A stretch of DNA of 64,000 nucleotides from Acinetobacter chinensis (GCF_002165375.2 NZ_CP032134.1:620001-684000), one strand, 5' to 3'; shown: positions 35,574 to 44,690, counted from the first letter of the stretch. A program made the numbers and translations. Notes: generated by a model from the sequence alone, not told the origin.

Positions 35574-38090
35574 TCAGAGAAACAGACCACAGTGTTTTGC
35601 CTGTGGATTGATCGGTTTCCCATCTTTACAGTAACGTTCGAGATAAGCGATGGCATCCTGAAGCGTTTCAGTATCTTCAAATTCCACAGTAACCTGTTTA
35701 CTGTCAGCTGGAATGTTGATGGTCCGACTGACCTCATGCCATTTATTGCCGTAGAAACCACCCAGTAACATCGTTGCTTCCAGTGCTCTGTCTGGCAGTT
35801 CAACTTTGACCTGACCATTGTCTGAAACCACAGTGCTGATATCACCATAAACTGGATAATTTTCACCGCCATTGGAAGTTGGAATATAGGAATGCGTAAT
35901 CAACAGGCTGGCATTGGCTGGAGTCAGTGTCAGCAGCTGCAGCTGGCGCAACAGATTATTTTTCTGATTGTTCAGCCATTTGTTCAGAATGTACTGGTAA
36001 CTTTCTGCATTCAGGTGGAAAACAGGAGATGAAACACCATCTGGATGTGTGTATTGCAGCAGTTCAGTTTTTGCTGTAGAGCTGAGTCCCATATTGTTGA
36101 CCAGTGTATTCATATCTTTATAACTGAGGAACTGATTGATTTTCAGTTTCGGCAGAATGGTGACGGTACGTCCTGAACCTGCCAGACCTGATGTATCAAG
36201 CGTGACATCTGCACATGAGTTCAGTGGTTTTGATTGGACTCTGCCAGCAAAACTCAGATCCAGTTTTCTGTTTTTAGGTATGCCTGTGACAGTCAGTGGT
36301 GACGCGACAATTTTTTCAGCTGTTTTGTCCCATTGGTAATAATTGAAAAATGAAAGATAGCTTTGCGTTGCTTTGAATGCAGTGATTGTGCTGGTGGTCC
36401 AGTAATCACCTGCAAAAAACGGTGTGGATGGTTTGATCTGAAAACTGTCAGGGCAGTATTCCAGCGGAGGATAAGCCGCAATAAACTGTTCATCCAGCAG
36501 TACGGTGACGTCCGAACATGAACCTGCAGGTTTCTGCACAGATGCAACTTTGTTTTGTGGTGCCAGACCACCTGCATAAACATTCAGCGTGACCGCTCTG
36601 TTTTTAGGTATCTGACTCAGTACCCGGGACTCATTTTCTATCAATAGAGCCTGAAAGCGGTTACTGGATTCATACACATAAAGATGCCCATCGTCATAAT
36701 GGAATGGCTGAGGGAAATGCATCTGAACATCATTTGGACAGTATTCAGCAGGAGGATTCTGATCCAGAAATTCCTGAGTCATTTTTATAGTTACAGTGTC
36801 AGCACATTTTCCTGCTGCACGTGAAGCCTGACCTACCGTTTTGCCTGAGGTGTCTTTGACCTGATATTCAACATTGTTACTGATAAATGTACCCAGTGAA
36901 TAAATAAAACTGTCAGGGCCAGTCACCATGGCGCGCTGAGCAAACTGCCCACTCACATAAGTCTCTAAGGTCAGTGGCTCAGTCTGATAAAAATTATTTT
37001 CAAAGCGGACACGGGTATTGTAGCAGATGGCTGGTTGCGCTTCAGGAATGATCCAGTCCAGGTTCCATATGGAAAGATGGTTCACCTGATAGCTGACGCT
37101 GTAAGAACCGTTTGCATTCTGGACAAACTGACCGATGGTTTCCTGCTGCCAGAGACCGGTCTGTTCATTATGACTCCATACCGGAATCGTTTCACCTGCA
37201 CGAACAGGAGCACCTGTTTCAGGGTTGATGACACCAAAAGGAGTCTGAATGGTCATACTGCCTTGCTTACTCAGCAAATGTGCTTTACGTCCTTTTTCAT
37301 CCACAATATCCACTGCCAGCAAGCCTGCAGTGACAAATTTACCTGCTATTTCAGTCTGACCTGAACCATTGTTCATCAGTACGGCTGCCTGGTTAAGACC
37401 TCCTGGAAAGAATTTTTCAATATCAGGCATGACCGGGCTGAAATAACCGACACTGACACGAAGTTTTCCTTCGAGGACTTTGCCCTGTGCATCTTTGAGC
37501 TGGCTTCCGGCAGGCAGACTGAAACTGCCACTTGCGCCCTGAGAGGCAGGGTCAGCAGTTGTTGCAGTCAGTTGTATTGCGCCTGACAGTACCCCAGCAG
37601 AAGCGGTCAGATTATTCTGCTGCTGAACAGCTGCTCCCTGAGGTGGAGCCGTTTTACTGATCAGATAAATTTTCTGAACAGCAGGTGCTGCTCCTGTGTA
37701 GCTGATGGTGATGCCTGAACTGAAATAATCATCTGAACTGGCCGTCAGTCGGAAGGTGACCGGAGTGTTTGCACTTGCAGATTTTGTTGCGCTTTCTTTT
37801 AAATAGACAGTTGCAGTACCGTGTCTGATGGCAGAACCAATACTGGCATCCTCATAGACGTTCTGACCGGAAATGCTGTCGTCCGCACTGAGCGTTATTG
37901 TAGAACGCACAGGCTGACCGGTTGCTGCATCAATCAGCTGTACAGTAATGGGAACACGCTTCCCCATAACGTCGAGCTGGGCAGCGATCTGATCATCCTG
38001 CACCGTTGAACCGGACTTTCCACCGCCATCACAGGCACTCAGATGCAGACTGCATATCACGGCAGTCAGTAGGCTTAATTTATATTTCAT
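35574..38090 (-). CDS. Large modular lipoprotein with three Cys-bounded repeats
   Basis: An 838-residue protein with a lipoprotein signal peptide (lipobox LSAC, Cys at residue 20) followed by a GGGKSG linker. An N-terminal part has regulatory-like beta-sandwich character (VQLIDAATGQPVRSTITLS). From residue 356 three modules start with a YC pair at exactly 95-residue intervals (Cys356, Cys451, Cys546), each with a second Cys 73-80 residues later in a CxD(V/T) context. The Gly-poor C-terminal region ends in CKDGKPINPQAKHCGLFL. No enzymatic motif is recognised. Probably anchored in the outer membrane; function unknown. Confidence 0.8.
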   Translation of the reverse strand: MKYKLSLLTAVICSLHLSACDGGGKSGSTVQDDQIAAQLDVMGKRVPITVQLIDAATGQPVRSTITLSADDSISGQNVYEDASIGSAIRHGTATVYLKESATKSASANTPVTFRLTASSDDYFSSGITISYTGAAPAVQKIYLISKTAPPQGAAVQQQNNLTASAGVLSGAIQLTATTADPASQGASGSFSLPAGSQLKDAQGKVLEGKLRVSVGYFSPVMPDIEKFFPGGLNQAAVLMNNGSGQTEIAGKFVTAGLLAVDIVDEKGRKAHLLSKQGSMTIQTPFGVINPETGAPVRAGETIPVWSHNEQTGLWQQETIGQFVQNANGSYSVSYQVNHLSIWNLDWIIPEAQPAICYNTRVRFENNFYQTEPLTLETYVSGQFAQRAMVTGPDSFIYSLGTFISNNVEYQVKDTSGKTVGQASRAAGKCADTVTIKMTQEFLDQNPPAEYCPNDVQMHFPQPFHYDDGHLYVYESSNRFQALLIENESRVLSQIPKNRAVTLNVYAGGLAPQNKVASVQKPAGSCSDVTVLLDEQFIAAYPPLEYCPDSFQIKPSTPFFAGDYWTTSTITAFKATQSYLSFFNYYQWDKTAEKIVASPLTVTGIPKNRKLDLSFAGRVQSKPLNSCADVTLDTSGLAGSGRTVTILPKLKINQFLSYKDMNTLVNNMGLSSTAKTELLQYTHPDGVSSPVFHLNAESYQYILNKWLNNQKNNLLRQLQLLTLTPANASLLITHSYIPTSNGGENYPVYGDISTVVSDNGQVKVELPDRALEATMLLGGFYGNKWHEVSRTINIPADSKQVTVEFEDTETLQDAIAYLERYCKDGKPINPQAKHCGLFL

Positions 38091-38440
38091 GGACCGAAGA
38101 CCCCGTTTATAGTTATAAAGTCAATTTTTTGAAGTACAGTAGATATATCTTTGTAATTAAATGAAACTTCAGCTGTTTAATGCTGAAAGGCTGTTCGGAT
38201 TTATTGTGAAGTTCATCCGTGAAAATCATTAAAAAGATATGCAGATCATTCTAATCTGCTGAGCAAAGTCACAGATATCCCAAAATTGGGATACTGGTAC
38301 ATGTGCTGAAAGATTATTGTTTTTAAGTGATTTATACAGAGCTGTATTACCTGAAGATCGGGCAACTGCGGTGCAGGCAGTAAAATTGAGTCATAAAAAA
38401 AGGCGCATTCAGCGCCTTTTAATGAATATGGATTGCGGGA
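38091..38440. other. Gene-free interval between two lipoprotein genes
   Basis: 350 bases. It contains a perfect 18-base inverted repeat at 38276-38293 (TATCCCAA-AA-TTGGGATA), a possible operator for the large lipoprotein gene, and the terminator at 38395-38420. Nothing else was recognised. Confidence 0.5.
38395..38420 (-). terminator. Terminator of the small repeat lipoprotein gene
   Basis: On the minus strand AAAAGGCGC/GCGCCTTTT with loop TGAAT and a T-run. Confidence 0.88.
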
Positions 38441-39055
38441 TTAAGCAGCTTTCGCCTGAGCTACAGCAGCTGGTGCAGGCTGGAAGCGGACTTCACATTT
38501 GCCATCCACTGTCTGAGTGCCGACTTTAATCTGCACTGCTTTACCGTTACTTTGTCCTTCGCAGGCTTTCAGAATTGCCTGCTGACGTGCCTGACGTTCT
38601 GCCAGTCGTTGGTCATAAGCTTTAGTCAGCTCTGCACGTTTAGCATCTGTCAGTACTTCACCACGGTTCATTCCGTGTGCTGACCGGTCGTGCATTTTCA
38701 TGTGATGACGTTCATCAGCCTGAGCTCTTTGGGCATCACGTTTTTTATGATCGGCTTTGAAAACAGTCTGACAGGTTCCATCAATTGATTTATCACCCGC
38801 TTTAATCTGAACTGACTGTCCAGCGGTTTTACCATCGCAGGCCTGTCTGATCTGCTGCATGACTTCCTGACGTTCTGCGCGTTTCTGTTGTATCTGCTCA
38901 CGTTGTTCAGGAGTTATTTTATGCATCTGACGTTCGTCGTGCATATGTCGTGGAGCATCAGCCCCTTTAGATGGTGCAGTGGACTGACAGGCAGTTAAAG
39001 CACCTGCACTGAACAGACCTGCTGTAACCAGTGCGATTTTTGTCATTTTGTTCAT
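38441..39055 (-). CDS. Lipoprotein with two Cys-paired repeats and Spy/CpxP-like motifs
   Basis: A 204-residue lipoprotein (MNKMTKIALVTAGLFSAGALTAC, lipobox LTAC). The mature part is rich in His, Lys, Arg and Gln. It has two copies of a unit: ITPEQREQIQQKRAERQEVM then a Cys pair 22 residues apart (QACDGKTAGQ...DGTC), and LTDAKRAELTKAYDQRLAER then ACEGQSNGK...DGKC, also 22 apart. The (I/L)TxxQ-like segments recall Spy/CpxP periplasmic chaperones. The frame opens at a GTG (39070); GGAG with 9-base spacing marks the ATG at 39055. It is divergent from baeS, so BaeR control is plausible. Confidence 0.75.
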   Translation of the reverse strand: MNKMTKIALVTAGLFSAGALTACQSTAPSKGADAPRHMHDERQMHKITPEQREQIQQKRAERQEVMQQIRQACDGKTAGQSVQIKAGDKSIDGTCQTVFKADHKKRDAQRAQADERHHMKMHDRSAHGMNRGEVLTDAKRAELTKAYDQRLAERQARQQAILKACEGQSNGKAVQIKVGTQTVDGKCEVRFQPAPAAVAQAKAA

Positions 39056-39192
39056 TATCATCAACTCCACAAAAAATAGATGTAAAATTCATTGATTAAA
39101 GATTAAATAATAATGATGAAGAAACAATGGAGGGCTTTTTAAATCAGTGTTCTATACAATGCTTATTATGAATAAAAAATAGAGACCGTTGC

Positions 39193-40854
39193 TTGAAAAA
39201 ACACCGTATTCCTATCGCCCTGCGTTTGTTTCTGACCGTACTGTTAACCACACTGGTCATTACAACAGTCAGTCTGGGCGTTTTGCACTGGACTATGCAG
39301 AAAAACTTTGCCCGCTATGTCGCAGATGTTGAAATGCAGAAACTTGATCACCTGATTGAAAATCTGGCAGGTGTCTATGGTGCGTACAGTGACTGGGGAA
39401 ATGCAATTCAGGCACAGATTTTACAGGTTGAAGGAAAGGCTGCACCGGATGATTACGACAAACTGTCCCGGTGGTGGCTACGCAGACAATACGATATTGC
39501 TCTGCAGCAGCGTTATTTCAAAGAACAGACCGCTTCGCTGAATCTGGCACCGAATATCGGTCTGAAAAATATGAATGGACATATTCCTGATGTGGAAGAA
39601 CTTCGATGGATTGAACGGAATCTTCCTTCAGAGTTTCAGCCTTTTGAGGGCTTGAAGTTCCCATTAAGTTCAAATCAGGCAGCATTCAGACCACCAAAGA
39701 AAAATGGAGAAATCAGCGAACCACCACCAAAAACAACAGGTAAAAAACAGTTTATTTCCATGCCTGACCGTTTAGGACTGAGTTCCCGTCTGTCTCTTTT
39801 TGATGCCAGACATCAGTTTGTACTGGGTGAACCTTCAGATGATCAGGTGTCGTATCGGCCGATTGTGGTGAATGGTAAAACCGTCGGTTATCTGGGGTTG
39901 AAACCGGTACTGGATAAGGATGATGCGCTCAGTATCAACTTTTTCAGTAATCAGAAACGTTATCTGTTGCTGGTGTATGGACTGACTTTTTTTGCCAGTC
40001 TGGTTGCAGCATTATTACTTGCGACCTATTTTAAGAAACCGATTCAGAGATTGCTGAATGCAACCCGTGAACTGACCAAAGGAAACTTTCAGCATCAGGT
40101 TACCGTGAAGCGTAATGATGAACTGGGGGATTTATCCACTGAAATCAATCAGCTTGCAACAATTCTGGATCAGCATGAGACCTCACGCCGTGTATGGGTC
40201 GCAGACACTTCACATGAGCTGAAAACACCGCTGGCGGTATTACAGGCACAGATTGAGGCTATGCAGGACGGTATCCGTAAACCGACACCGAAGCATTTTG
40301 ATGCCATGCTGGCACAGGTCACCAGTCTGAAAAAACTGACTCAGGATCTTGCAGATCTGGCACAGGCAGAAGCCCAGCAACTGACCTGTTATATGGCAGA
40401 GATTGATCCCTGGGCTGTGGTGCTGCATGAGCTTGAAAGTTTTAAGCCTAAATTTGAACAGGCTGAACTTCAGGTCTCTGCTCAGGGTGAATCGGTCAGA
40501 TTACAACTGGATATAGATCGCTTTAAGCAAATTATGGTGAACTTGTTGGGTAACAGCATCCGTTATACCGAAAAGGGCGGTGAAGTCCGTATCCATACAG
40601 AACAGAATGAACACAGCTGGAGCGTGATTGTCGATGACAGCCCGCTTGGACTGAGTGATGAACAGCTTGCGAAACTGGGTGAGCGTTTCTACAGAGTGGA
40701 TGATTCACGGACGCGCAGTACAGGTGGTACAGGATTAGGACTGGCACTTTCAGTTAAAATTGCACAGGCTCTGGGTGGTACACTGCATTTTGAACATTCA
40801 CCACTGGGTGGTTTGCGCTGCAGACTGACATTCCCGAAACAGATGAATAAATAA
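39193..40854 (+). CDS. baeS: Sensor histidine kinase BaeS
   Basis: A 553-residue membrane sensor kinase: first helix at about residues 10-32, a large periplasmic domain, second helix at about 256-277 (LLVYGLTFFASLVAALLLA), HAMP, then HisKA with ADTSHELKTPLAVLQ (His341) and an ATPase domain (IMVNLLGNSIRYTE, RSTGGTGLGLALS). With BaeR it responds to envelope stress and, in A. baumannii, influences efflux pumps such as AdeABC. The start is a TTG: an in-frame TGA at 39169 and no ATG before the first helix make TTG 39193 the likely start. It is transcribed with baeR. Confidence 0.88.
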   Translation: MKKHRIPIALRLFLTVLLTTLVITTVSLGVLHWTMQKNFARYVADVEMQKLDHLIENLAGVYGAYSDWGNAIQAQILQVEGKAAPDDYDKLSRWWLRRQYDIALQQRYFKEQTASLNLAPNIGLKNMNGHIPDVEELRWIERNLPSEFQPFEGLKFPLSSNQAAFRPPKKNGEISEPPPKTTGKKQFISMPDRLGLSSRLSLFDARHQFVLGEPSDDQVSYRPIVVNGKTVGYLGLKPVLDKDDALSINFFSNQKRYLLLVYGLTFFASLVAALLLATYFKKPIQRLLNATRELTKGNFQHQVTVKRNDELGDLSTEINQLATILDQHETSRRVWVADTSHELKTPLAVLQAQIEAMQDGIRKPTPKHFDAMLAQVTSLKKLTQDLADLAQAEAQQLTCYMAEIDPWAVVLHELESFKPKFEQAELQVSAQGESVRLQLDIDRFKQIMVNLLGNSIRYTEKGGEVRIHTEQNEHSWSVIVDDSPLGLSDEQLAKLGERFYRVDDSRTRSTGGTGLGLALSVKIAQALGGTLHFEHSPLGGLRCRLTFPKQMNK

Positions 40855-40870
40855 AGGAAGTAATGAAACA

Positions 40871-41557
40871 ATGAAACATATCATGCTGGTTGAAGATGAA
40901 GTGGAACTTGCAGAACTGGTGCGGGATTATCTGGAAGCTGCTGGACTGGAAGTCAGTATGTTTCATGACGGTCAGGAAGCCTATGACAGCTTTTTACAGC
41001 GTAAACCCAGTCTGATGGTACTGGATCTAATGGTGCCCCGTATGGATGGTCTGACCATCTGCCGTAAAGTACGTGAGCAGTCCGATCTGCCGATTATTAT
41101 GGTGACAGCCCGTACTGAAGAAATTGACCGTGTGCTGGGGTTGAACATGGGAGCAGATGACTACGTCTGTAAACCATTCAGTCCGAAAGAACTTGTGGCA
41201 CGGGTACAGGCTGTACTGCGTCGTCTTGAGCGTAAAGCTGAACCTGAAGAAAATACGCTGTTCCGCATGGATAAAGCACAACAGCGTATTTGGTATCAAC
41301 AAAAGTCGCTGAATTTAACACCAACTGAATTCCGCCTGCTGGAACTGTTCCTTGATCATGTAGGGCAGGTCTATTCACGTGCACAACTTTTAGACCATAT
41401 CAACCCGGACAGTTTTGATGTCGCTGACCGCGTTATTGACAGTCATATCAAAAACTTACGTCGTAAAATTTCAGATGCAGCTGAAACTGGAAACCGTCAT
41501 GAATGGATTCAGGCTGTTTATGGAGTAGGCTATCGCTTTGAATATCCAGAAGATTAA
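40871..41557 (+). CDS. baeR: OmpR-family response regulator BaeR
   Basis: A 228-residue response regulator. The receiver domain has the acidic pocket Glu8/Asp9, phospho-acceptor Asp52 (VLDLMVPRMDG), Thr in MVTARTE and Lys in VCKPFSPKELVARV. The C-terminal winged helix (LNLTPTEFRLLELF ... VIDSHIKNLRRKI) binds DNA. It begins 16 bp after baeS with AAAGGAAG upstream, so the two are an operon. A. baumannii BaeR activates drug-efflux and stress genes. Confidence 0.92.
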   Translation: MKHIMLVEDEVELAELVRDYLEAAGLEVSMFHDGQEAYDSFLQRKPSLMVLDLMVPRMDGLTICRKVREQSDLPIIMVTARTEEIDRVLGLNMGADDYVCKPFSPKELVARVQAVLRRLERKAEPEENTLFRMDKAQQRIWYQQKSLNLTPTEFRLLELFLDHVGQVYSRAQLLDHINPDSFDVADRVIDSHIKNLRRKISDAAETGNRHEWIQAVYGVGYRFEYPED

Positions 41558-41582
41558 ATTTTCTGCATAAAAGCGATAGTTA

Positions 41583-41622
41583 TGTGGATAAACACAAGTT
41601 TATCCACAGTTTTTGTGGGTAA
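41583..41622. other. DnaA-box-like inverted pair, also a possible baeR terminator
   Basis: TGTGGATAAAC-ACAA-GTTTATCCACA (41583-41608) is a perfect 11-bp hairpin whose two arms each contain the DnaA box TTATCCACA. It is followed by GTTTT and TGTGGGTAA (41614-41622), a one-mismatch box in reverse orientation. The hairpin plus T-run could also end the baeSR transcript. See the matching site at 42844-42866. Confidence 0.6.
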
Positions 41623-41684
41623 CTGGGTATAACTTCAAATCAGATGCTGATTAAAACGACAGCCGAAAAGAGTTTCTGTCATTT

Positions 41685-42062
41685 TTAAAGACTTGAATGA
41701 ATAGCCAGGGTCTGTTTCTGAGCTTTGGTTAAGGTCTGTACGACCAGTGCATAAGAGTTCAGCACCAGATCTTCGATCAGTTCTTTACTGATTTGATCAC
41801 CTGAATATATCGAAATCCAGTGCCGTTTATTCATGTGATAACCGGTATGAATGGAAGAATAGATATCACGTAACATATCACCATGTTCAGGCGTGACTTT
41901 TAAATTGACAAAAATCTCTCCATCTTTACTGGATGTCAGCAGAAAGACCTTGCCCATGATTTTAACCACAGGAATATCATCTCCAAAGGGATAGCACAGT
42001 TCTGCCAGCGCAGTACCCGTAGCAATCTGGAGCGCATATTGCTGAATTTCTTTTCCCTGCAT
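41685..42062 (-). CDS. MmcQ/YjbR family protein
   Basis: A 125-residue protein of the MmcQ/YjbR family (CyaY-like fold). Characteristic parts are CYPFGDDIPVVKIMGKVFLL near the N-terminus, FVNLKVTPEHGDMLRD, and the KRHWISIYSGDQISKELIEDLVLNSYALV end. Members are described as DNA-binding in some studies, but the cellular role is unclear. It follows the L,D-transpeptidase gene by 36 bp on the same strand, so they are probably co-transcribed. Confidence 0.85.
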   Translation of the reverse strand: MQGKEIQQYALQIATGTALAELCYPFGDDIPVVKIMGKVFLLTSSKDGEIFVNLKVTPEHGDMLRDIYSSIHTGYHMNKRHWISIYSGDQISKELIEDLVLNSYALVVQTLTKAQKQTLAIHSSL

Positions 42063-42098
42063 AAATGATCTCAGTATTTAAATCTGTACAGATCGAAA

Positions 42099-42725
42099 TT
42101 ATTTATAAATCTCGATGGGAGTTCCATCATCCACCAGTTGCCAGATTTCGTCCATATCTATATTACTGACAGCAATACAGCCCCAGGTCCAGTCATTTTT
42201 GGGCATGTAATTCATCAGACCTGGCAGTTTTTTCACCTGAGCCGTTGTTGCTGAGCCATGAATCATGATATCCCCACCTGGTGAAACGCCAAGCCCCTGT
42301 GCGGTCTTTTTATCCTGCGCATTGGGATAGGATACGTGCAGGGATTTGTAGAAAGCACTGTTCGGATTCCGCCAGTCCAGCAGGTAGCGTCCCTCTGGCG
42401 TTTTTCCATCACCTTCTTGAACTTTATGCCCAACGGGGTTAAAGCCCAGTCGCATGGGGTAGGTCTGTATGACCTGATTGCGGTGTATCAGTCGGACTAA
42501 TCGGTCGCTTTTATAGACTTTCACCTGGGTGATGGGTGTGGATGTACGGATCTGCTGAATTTCAGCAGCAGTAAAATGCTGAACATGCAGTTTGTCTGAT
42601 GGTCTGCTGGAAAAATTTAAAACCGAATCGGTGGGAATATATTTTTCGTATTTTGACCAGGCATAGCTTAGTCCCGTGATCAGCACACACAGGCCTAAAA
42701 GGCATAAAACAGTTTTCTTATTCAT
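42099..42725 (-). CDS. L,D-transpeptidase (YkuD domain), membrane-anchored
   Basis: A 208-residue protein with an N-terminal signal anchor (about residues 5-24) and a YkuD catalytic domain. The active-site region has SPGGDIMIHGSATT and NDWTWGCIAVSN, giving the His and Cys of the HG...SxGC-type motif (Trp-Gly-Cys here). Such enzymes form 3-3 peptidoglycan crosslinks or attach proteins and D-amino acids in the periplasm. Sequence type (MRLGFNPVGHKVQEGDGKTPEG) matches the ErfK/YafK-like branch. It is first in a two-gene unit with the YjbR-like gene. Confidence 0.88.
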   Translation of the reverse strand: MNKKTVLCLLGLCVLITGLSYAWSKYEKYIPTDSVLNFSSRPSDKLHVQHFTAAEIQQIRTSTPITQVKVYKSDRLVRLIHRNQVIQTYPMRLGFNPVGHKVQEGDGKTPEGRYLLDWRNPNSAFYKSLHVSYPNAQDKKTAQGLGVSPGGDIMIHGSATTAQVKKLPGLMNYMPKNDWTWGCIAVSNIDMDEIWQLVDDGTPIEIYK

Positions 42726-43238
42726 GTATGGTATGTATTCGAATTTCTTCTAAAACAATGTAATGACTAAATTTTATGCAGAATAATACGAAAAGCTGTA
42801 GCTGATTTGTGACTGTGAACTTATCCTGTGCATAGGCACATAGTTATCCACAGAAATTGTGGGTAAGTTTGATCGGGCAGTAATTTTACTCTTTATATTT
42901 GCCTGATTGTTTAAATCGAATGCTTTGAAATTTTAGAACTGTTCAGAATTATTTTTTATTCAGGCTTAAACAGATGTGGCTTAAACCTGGAATTTATTGA
43001 TATGTCGTATTTATGAATAGTGTTTCATTGTGTAATGAGTAATATGCATATTGGATTATCATTTAGATTTATTTTATATTTCACGTATTTGTATTGATTT
43101 TTAAATATTTTTTACTGGAATGTTTTTATAAATTCAATCTGAATTTTATTGAAAATATGAAAATTGCAAGATATTTTAATAAGGCTTTATATTTACAAAA
43201 AAATTATTCTTAATTCATTTATAAAAAAAGGGTATCTC
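42726..43238. other. Gene-free AT-rich interval with DnaA-box-like pair
   Basis: 513 bases without a supported gene. At 42820-42866 lie TTATCCTGT-like, TTATCCACA and reverse TTACCCACA boxes plus a small TGTGC/GCACA hairpin. The part from about 42900 to 43200 is strongly AT-rich and probably holds the promoter of the following lipoprotein gene. Confidence 0.5.
42844..42866. other. Second DnaA-box-like pair
   Basis: TTATCCACA (42844-42852), five bases, TGTGGGTAA (42858-42866). The box order and 5-base spacing are the same as at 41600-41622. A role in binding DnaA is inferred from the box sequence only. Confidence 0.55.
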
Positions 43239-44645
43239 ATGTTATTTAAAAAAACATTGCTTGTGTTGATGTGTAGCTCGGCTTTAGTGGCGTGTGGCGG
43301 GGGAGGATCATCAAATGATAGTTCAAATGGTAGTGGTTCAGATGGTGGAAGTGTTACTACGCCAGCATCAGATCTTGATAAAGCGAAGCAATTAATTGAA
43401 ACAACAAAAGCAATTATTTCATATTACGATGGTTTCCAGGACATTGCGGACAACTATAAGACACCTGTTGAAGTTATTAACAATACAGCTTCAGATTTAA
43501 GCCGTGGTGCAGACATTATTCTCACTTTAGCAGAGCTGGCACAGGAAGATTCAAAGGGGCAGACGAAACAATATAATGGGGCTGAACTGGAGTTATTATT
43601 AAAAAATGATGCCATTAATAATGATTATCCACTTGGATATGACCTGAAAAATAATACATTACAGATCCAGGTGAGTGCTGATTCTGTAAAAGTTACTGGT
43701 TCTGCTGATGTTGCTTACTGGGATGCATTTAAAGAACCTAATTCCTGGGACTGGGGAAATCCTGACTGGTATACAGATAAAAATAATTTTGTTTATGCCA
43801 ACCAGGCAAAGGTCAATGTGACTAATTTGCTTATTGAAGCTCCTTTTGTTGCAAGCCAGAGTACTTATAATTTTAAAATTGCAAATGGTGGCTCGATCGA
43901 AGTTACTAATGCAGTAAATAAAAAAGCTAAATTTAGCTTTACTGCAGATAGTACGGCTAAATTGGTACATCCGGTAGTGGCTACGCTGGAAAATCAGGAG
44001 ACAGAGCCAACGCAGGCCTCTTTAGTCTTAAAAGGCCTCATATTTGAAAGTGGAGATGTGAAAGCAACGTTAAGTGAAGTCTCTTTTGATGCTAAAGCAG
44101 TTAAATTCAGTAATGGTCAATTGACCAGTGAACAACTTATTCCATATCAGTTGACATTAAAAGGTCAGGTTGCATATCTGCAGGAAGTGCTGGATCTCGA
44201 TGCGAGCATTAAATTAAATAATGACTTATCCAAAGTGATTGATATCAGTAAAGGCGAAACTTCACTGAACTTTATCAATGCGGATCTGGCCGTGAAATTA
44301 TCAGGTAAACTGAAAGGTGCCAATGCTGCTCCGACACCATTCAGCATCAATGTTACAGCGAAACGTGCTGAGTATTTAAAAGGGATAGCAAACGTAGCAG
44401 TCGCTGTTGATAAAAATGCTCTGGAGATTGCCTTTGAATCACTCGATATTACTGTTGAAGAACCCGTTGTTGATAGTTTGATTAAGCATAATAATGGTGC
44501 TTTTGTGCAAATTAAGGATATTAAAAATTTCAAACAGGCTGATGTGAAAGTGGGTACGACAAGTTATGGAACAATAACCAAAACCTCTTCTGGTCAATAC
44601 GCTGTTAAGTTTACTGATAATACTTTTGTTTACATTACACCTTAA
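43239..44645 (+). CDS. Lipoprotein of unknown function with Gly/Ser linker
   Basis: A 468-residue lipoprotein: MLFKKTLLVLMCSSALVAC (lipobox LVAC, Cys19) followed by a flexible Gly/Ser/Asp linker (residues 20-43). The remainder is beta-rich (alternating patterns such as TLQIQVSADSVKVTGSADVAYW and ASLVLKGLIFESGDVKATLSEV) with no recognised enzyme motif. AAGGG 6 bases before the ATG at 43239 sets the start; the longer frame from a TTG at 43164 is rejected. Codons are AT-richer than in the neighbours. It precedes a beta-barrel-like gene, so they may work together at the outer membrane. Confidence 0.75.
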   Translation: MLFKKTLLVLMCSSALVACGGGGSSNDSSNGSGSDGGSVTTPASDLDKAKQLIETTKAIISYYDGFQDIADNYKTPVEVINNTASDLSRGADIILTLAELAQEDSKGQTKQYNGAELELLLKNDAINNDYPLGYDLKNNTLQIQVSADSVKVTGSADVAYWDAFKEPNSWDWGNPDWYTDKNNFVYANQAKVNVTNLLIEAPFVASQSTYNFKIANGGSIEVTNAVNKKAKFSFTADSTAKLVHPVVATLENQETEPTQASLVLKGLIFESGDVKATLSEVSFDAKAVKFSNGQLTSEQLIPYQLTLKGQVAYLQEVLDLDASIKLNNDLSKVIDISKGETSLNFINADLAVKLSGKLKGANAAPTPFSINVTAKRAEYLKGIANVAVAVDKNALEIAFESLDITVEEPVVDSLIKHNNGAFVQIKDIKNFKQADVKVGTTSYGTITKTSSGQYAVKFTDNTFVYITP

Positions 44646-44660
44646 TTTAAATGAGTGAGA

Positions 44661-44690
44661 AGAAGACAGTATGTGCTGTCTTCTTTTATA
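44661..44690 (+). terminator. Terminator/attenuator between lipoprotein and barrel genes
   Basis: AGAAGACAG/CTGTCTTCT (9 bp, 6-base loop) then TTTATATTT. It ends the lipoprotein transcript only five bases before the next ATG, so readthrough could regulate the second gene. Confidence 0.65.
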
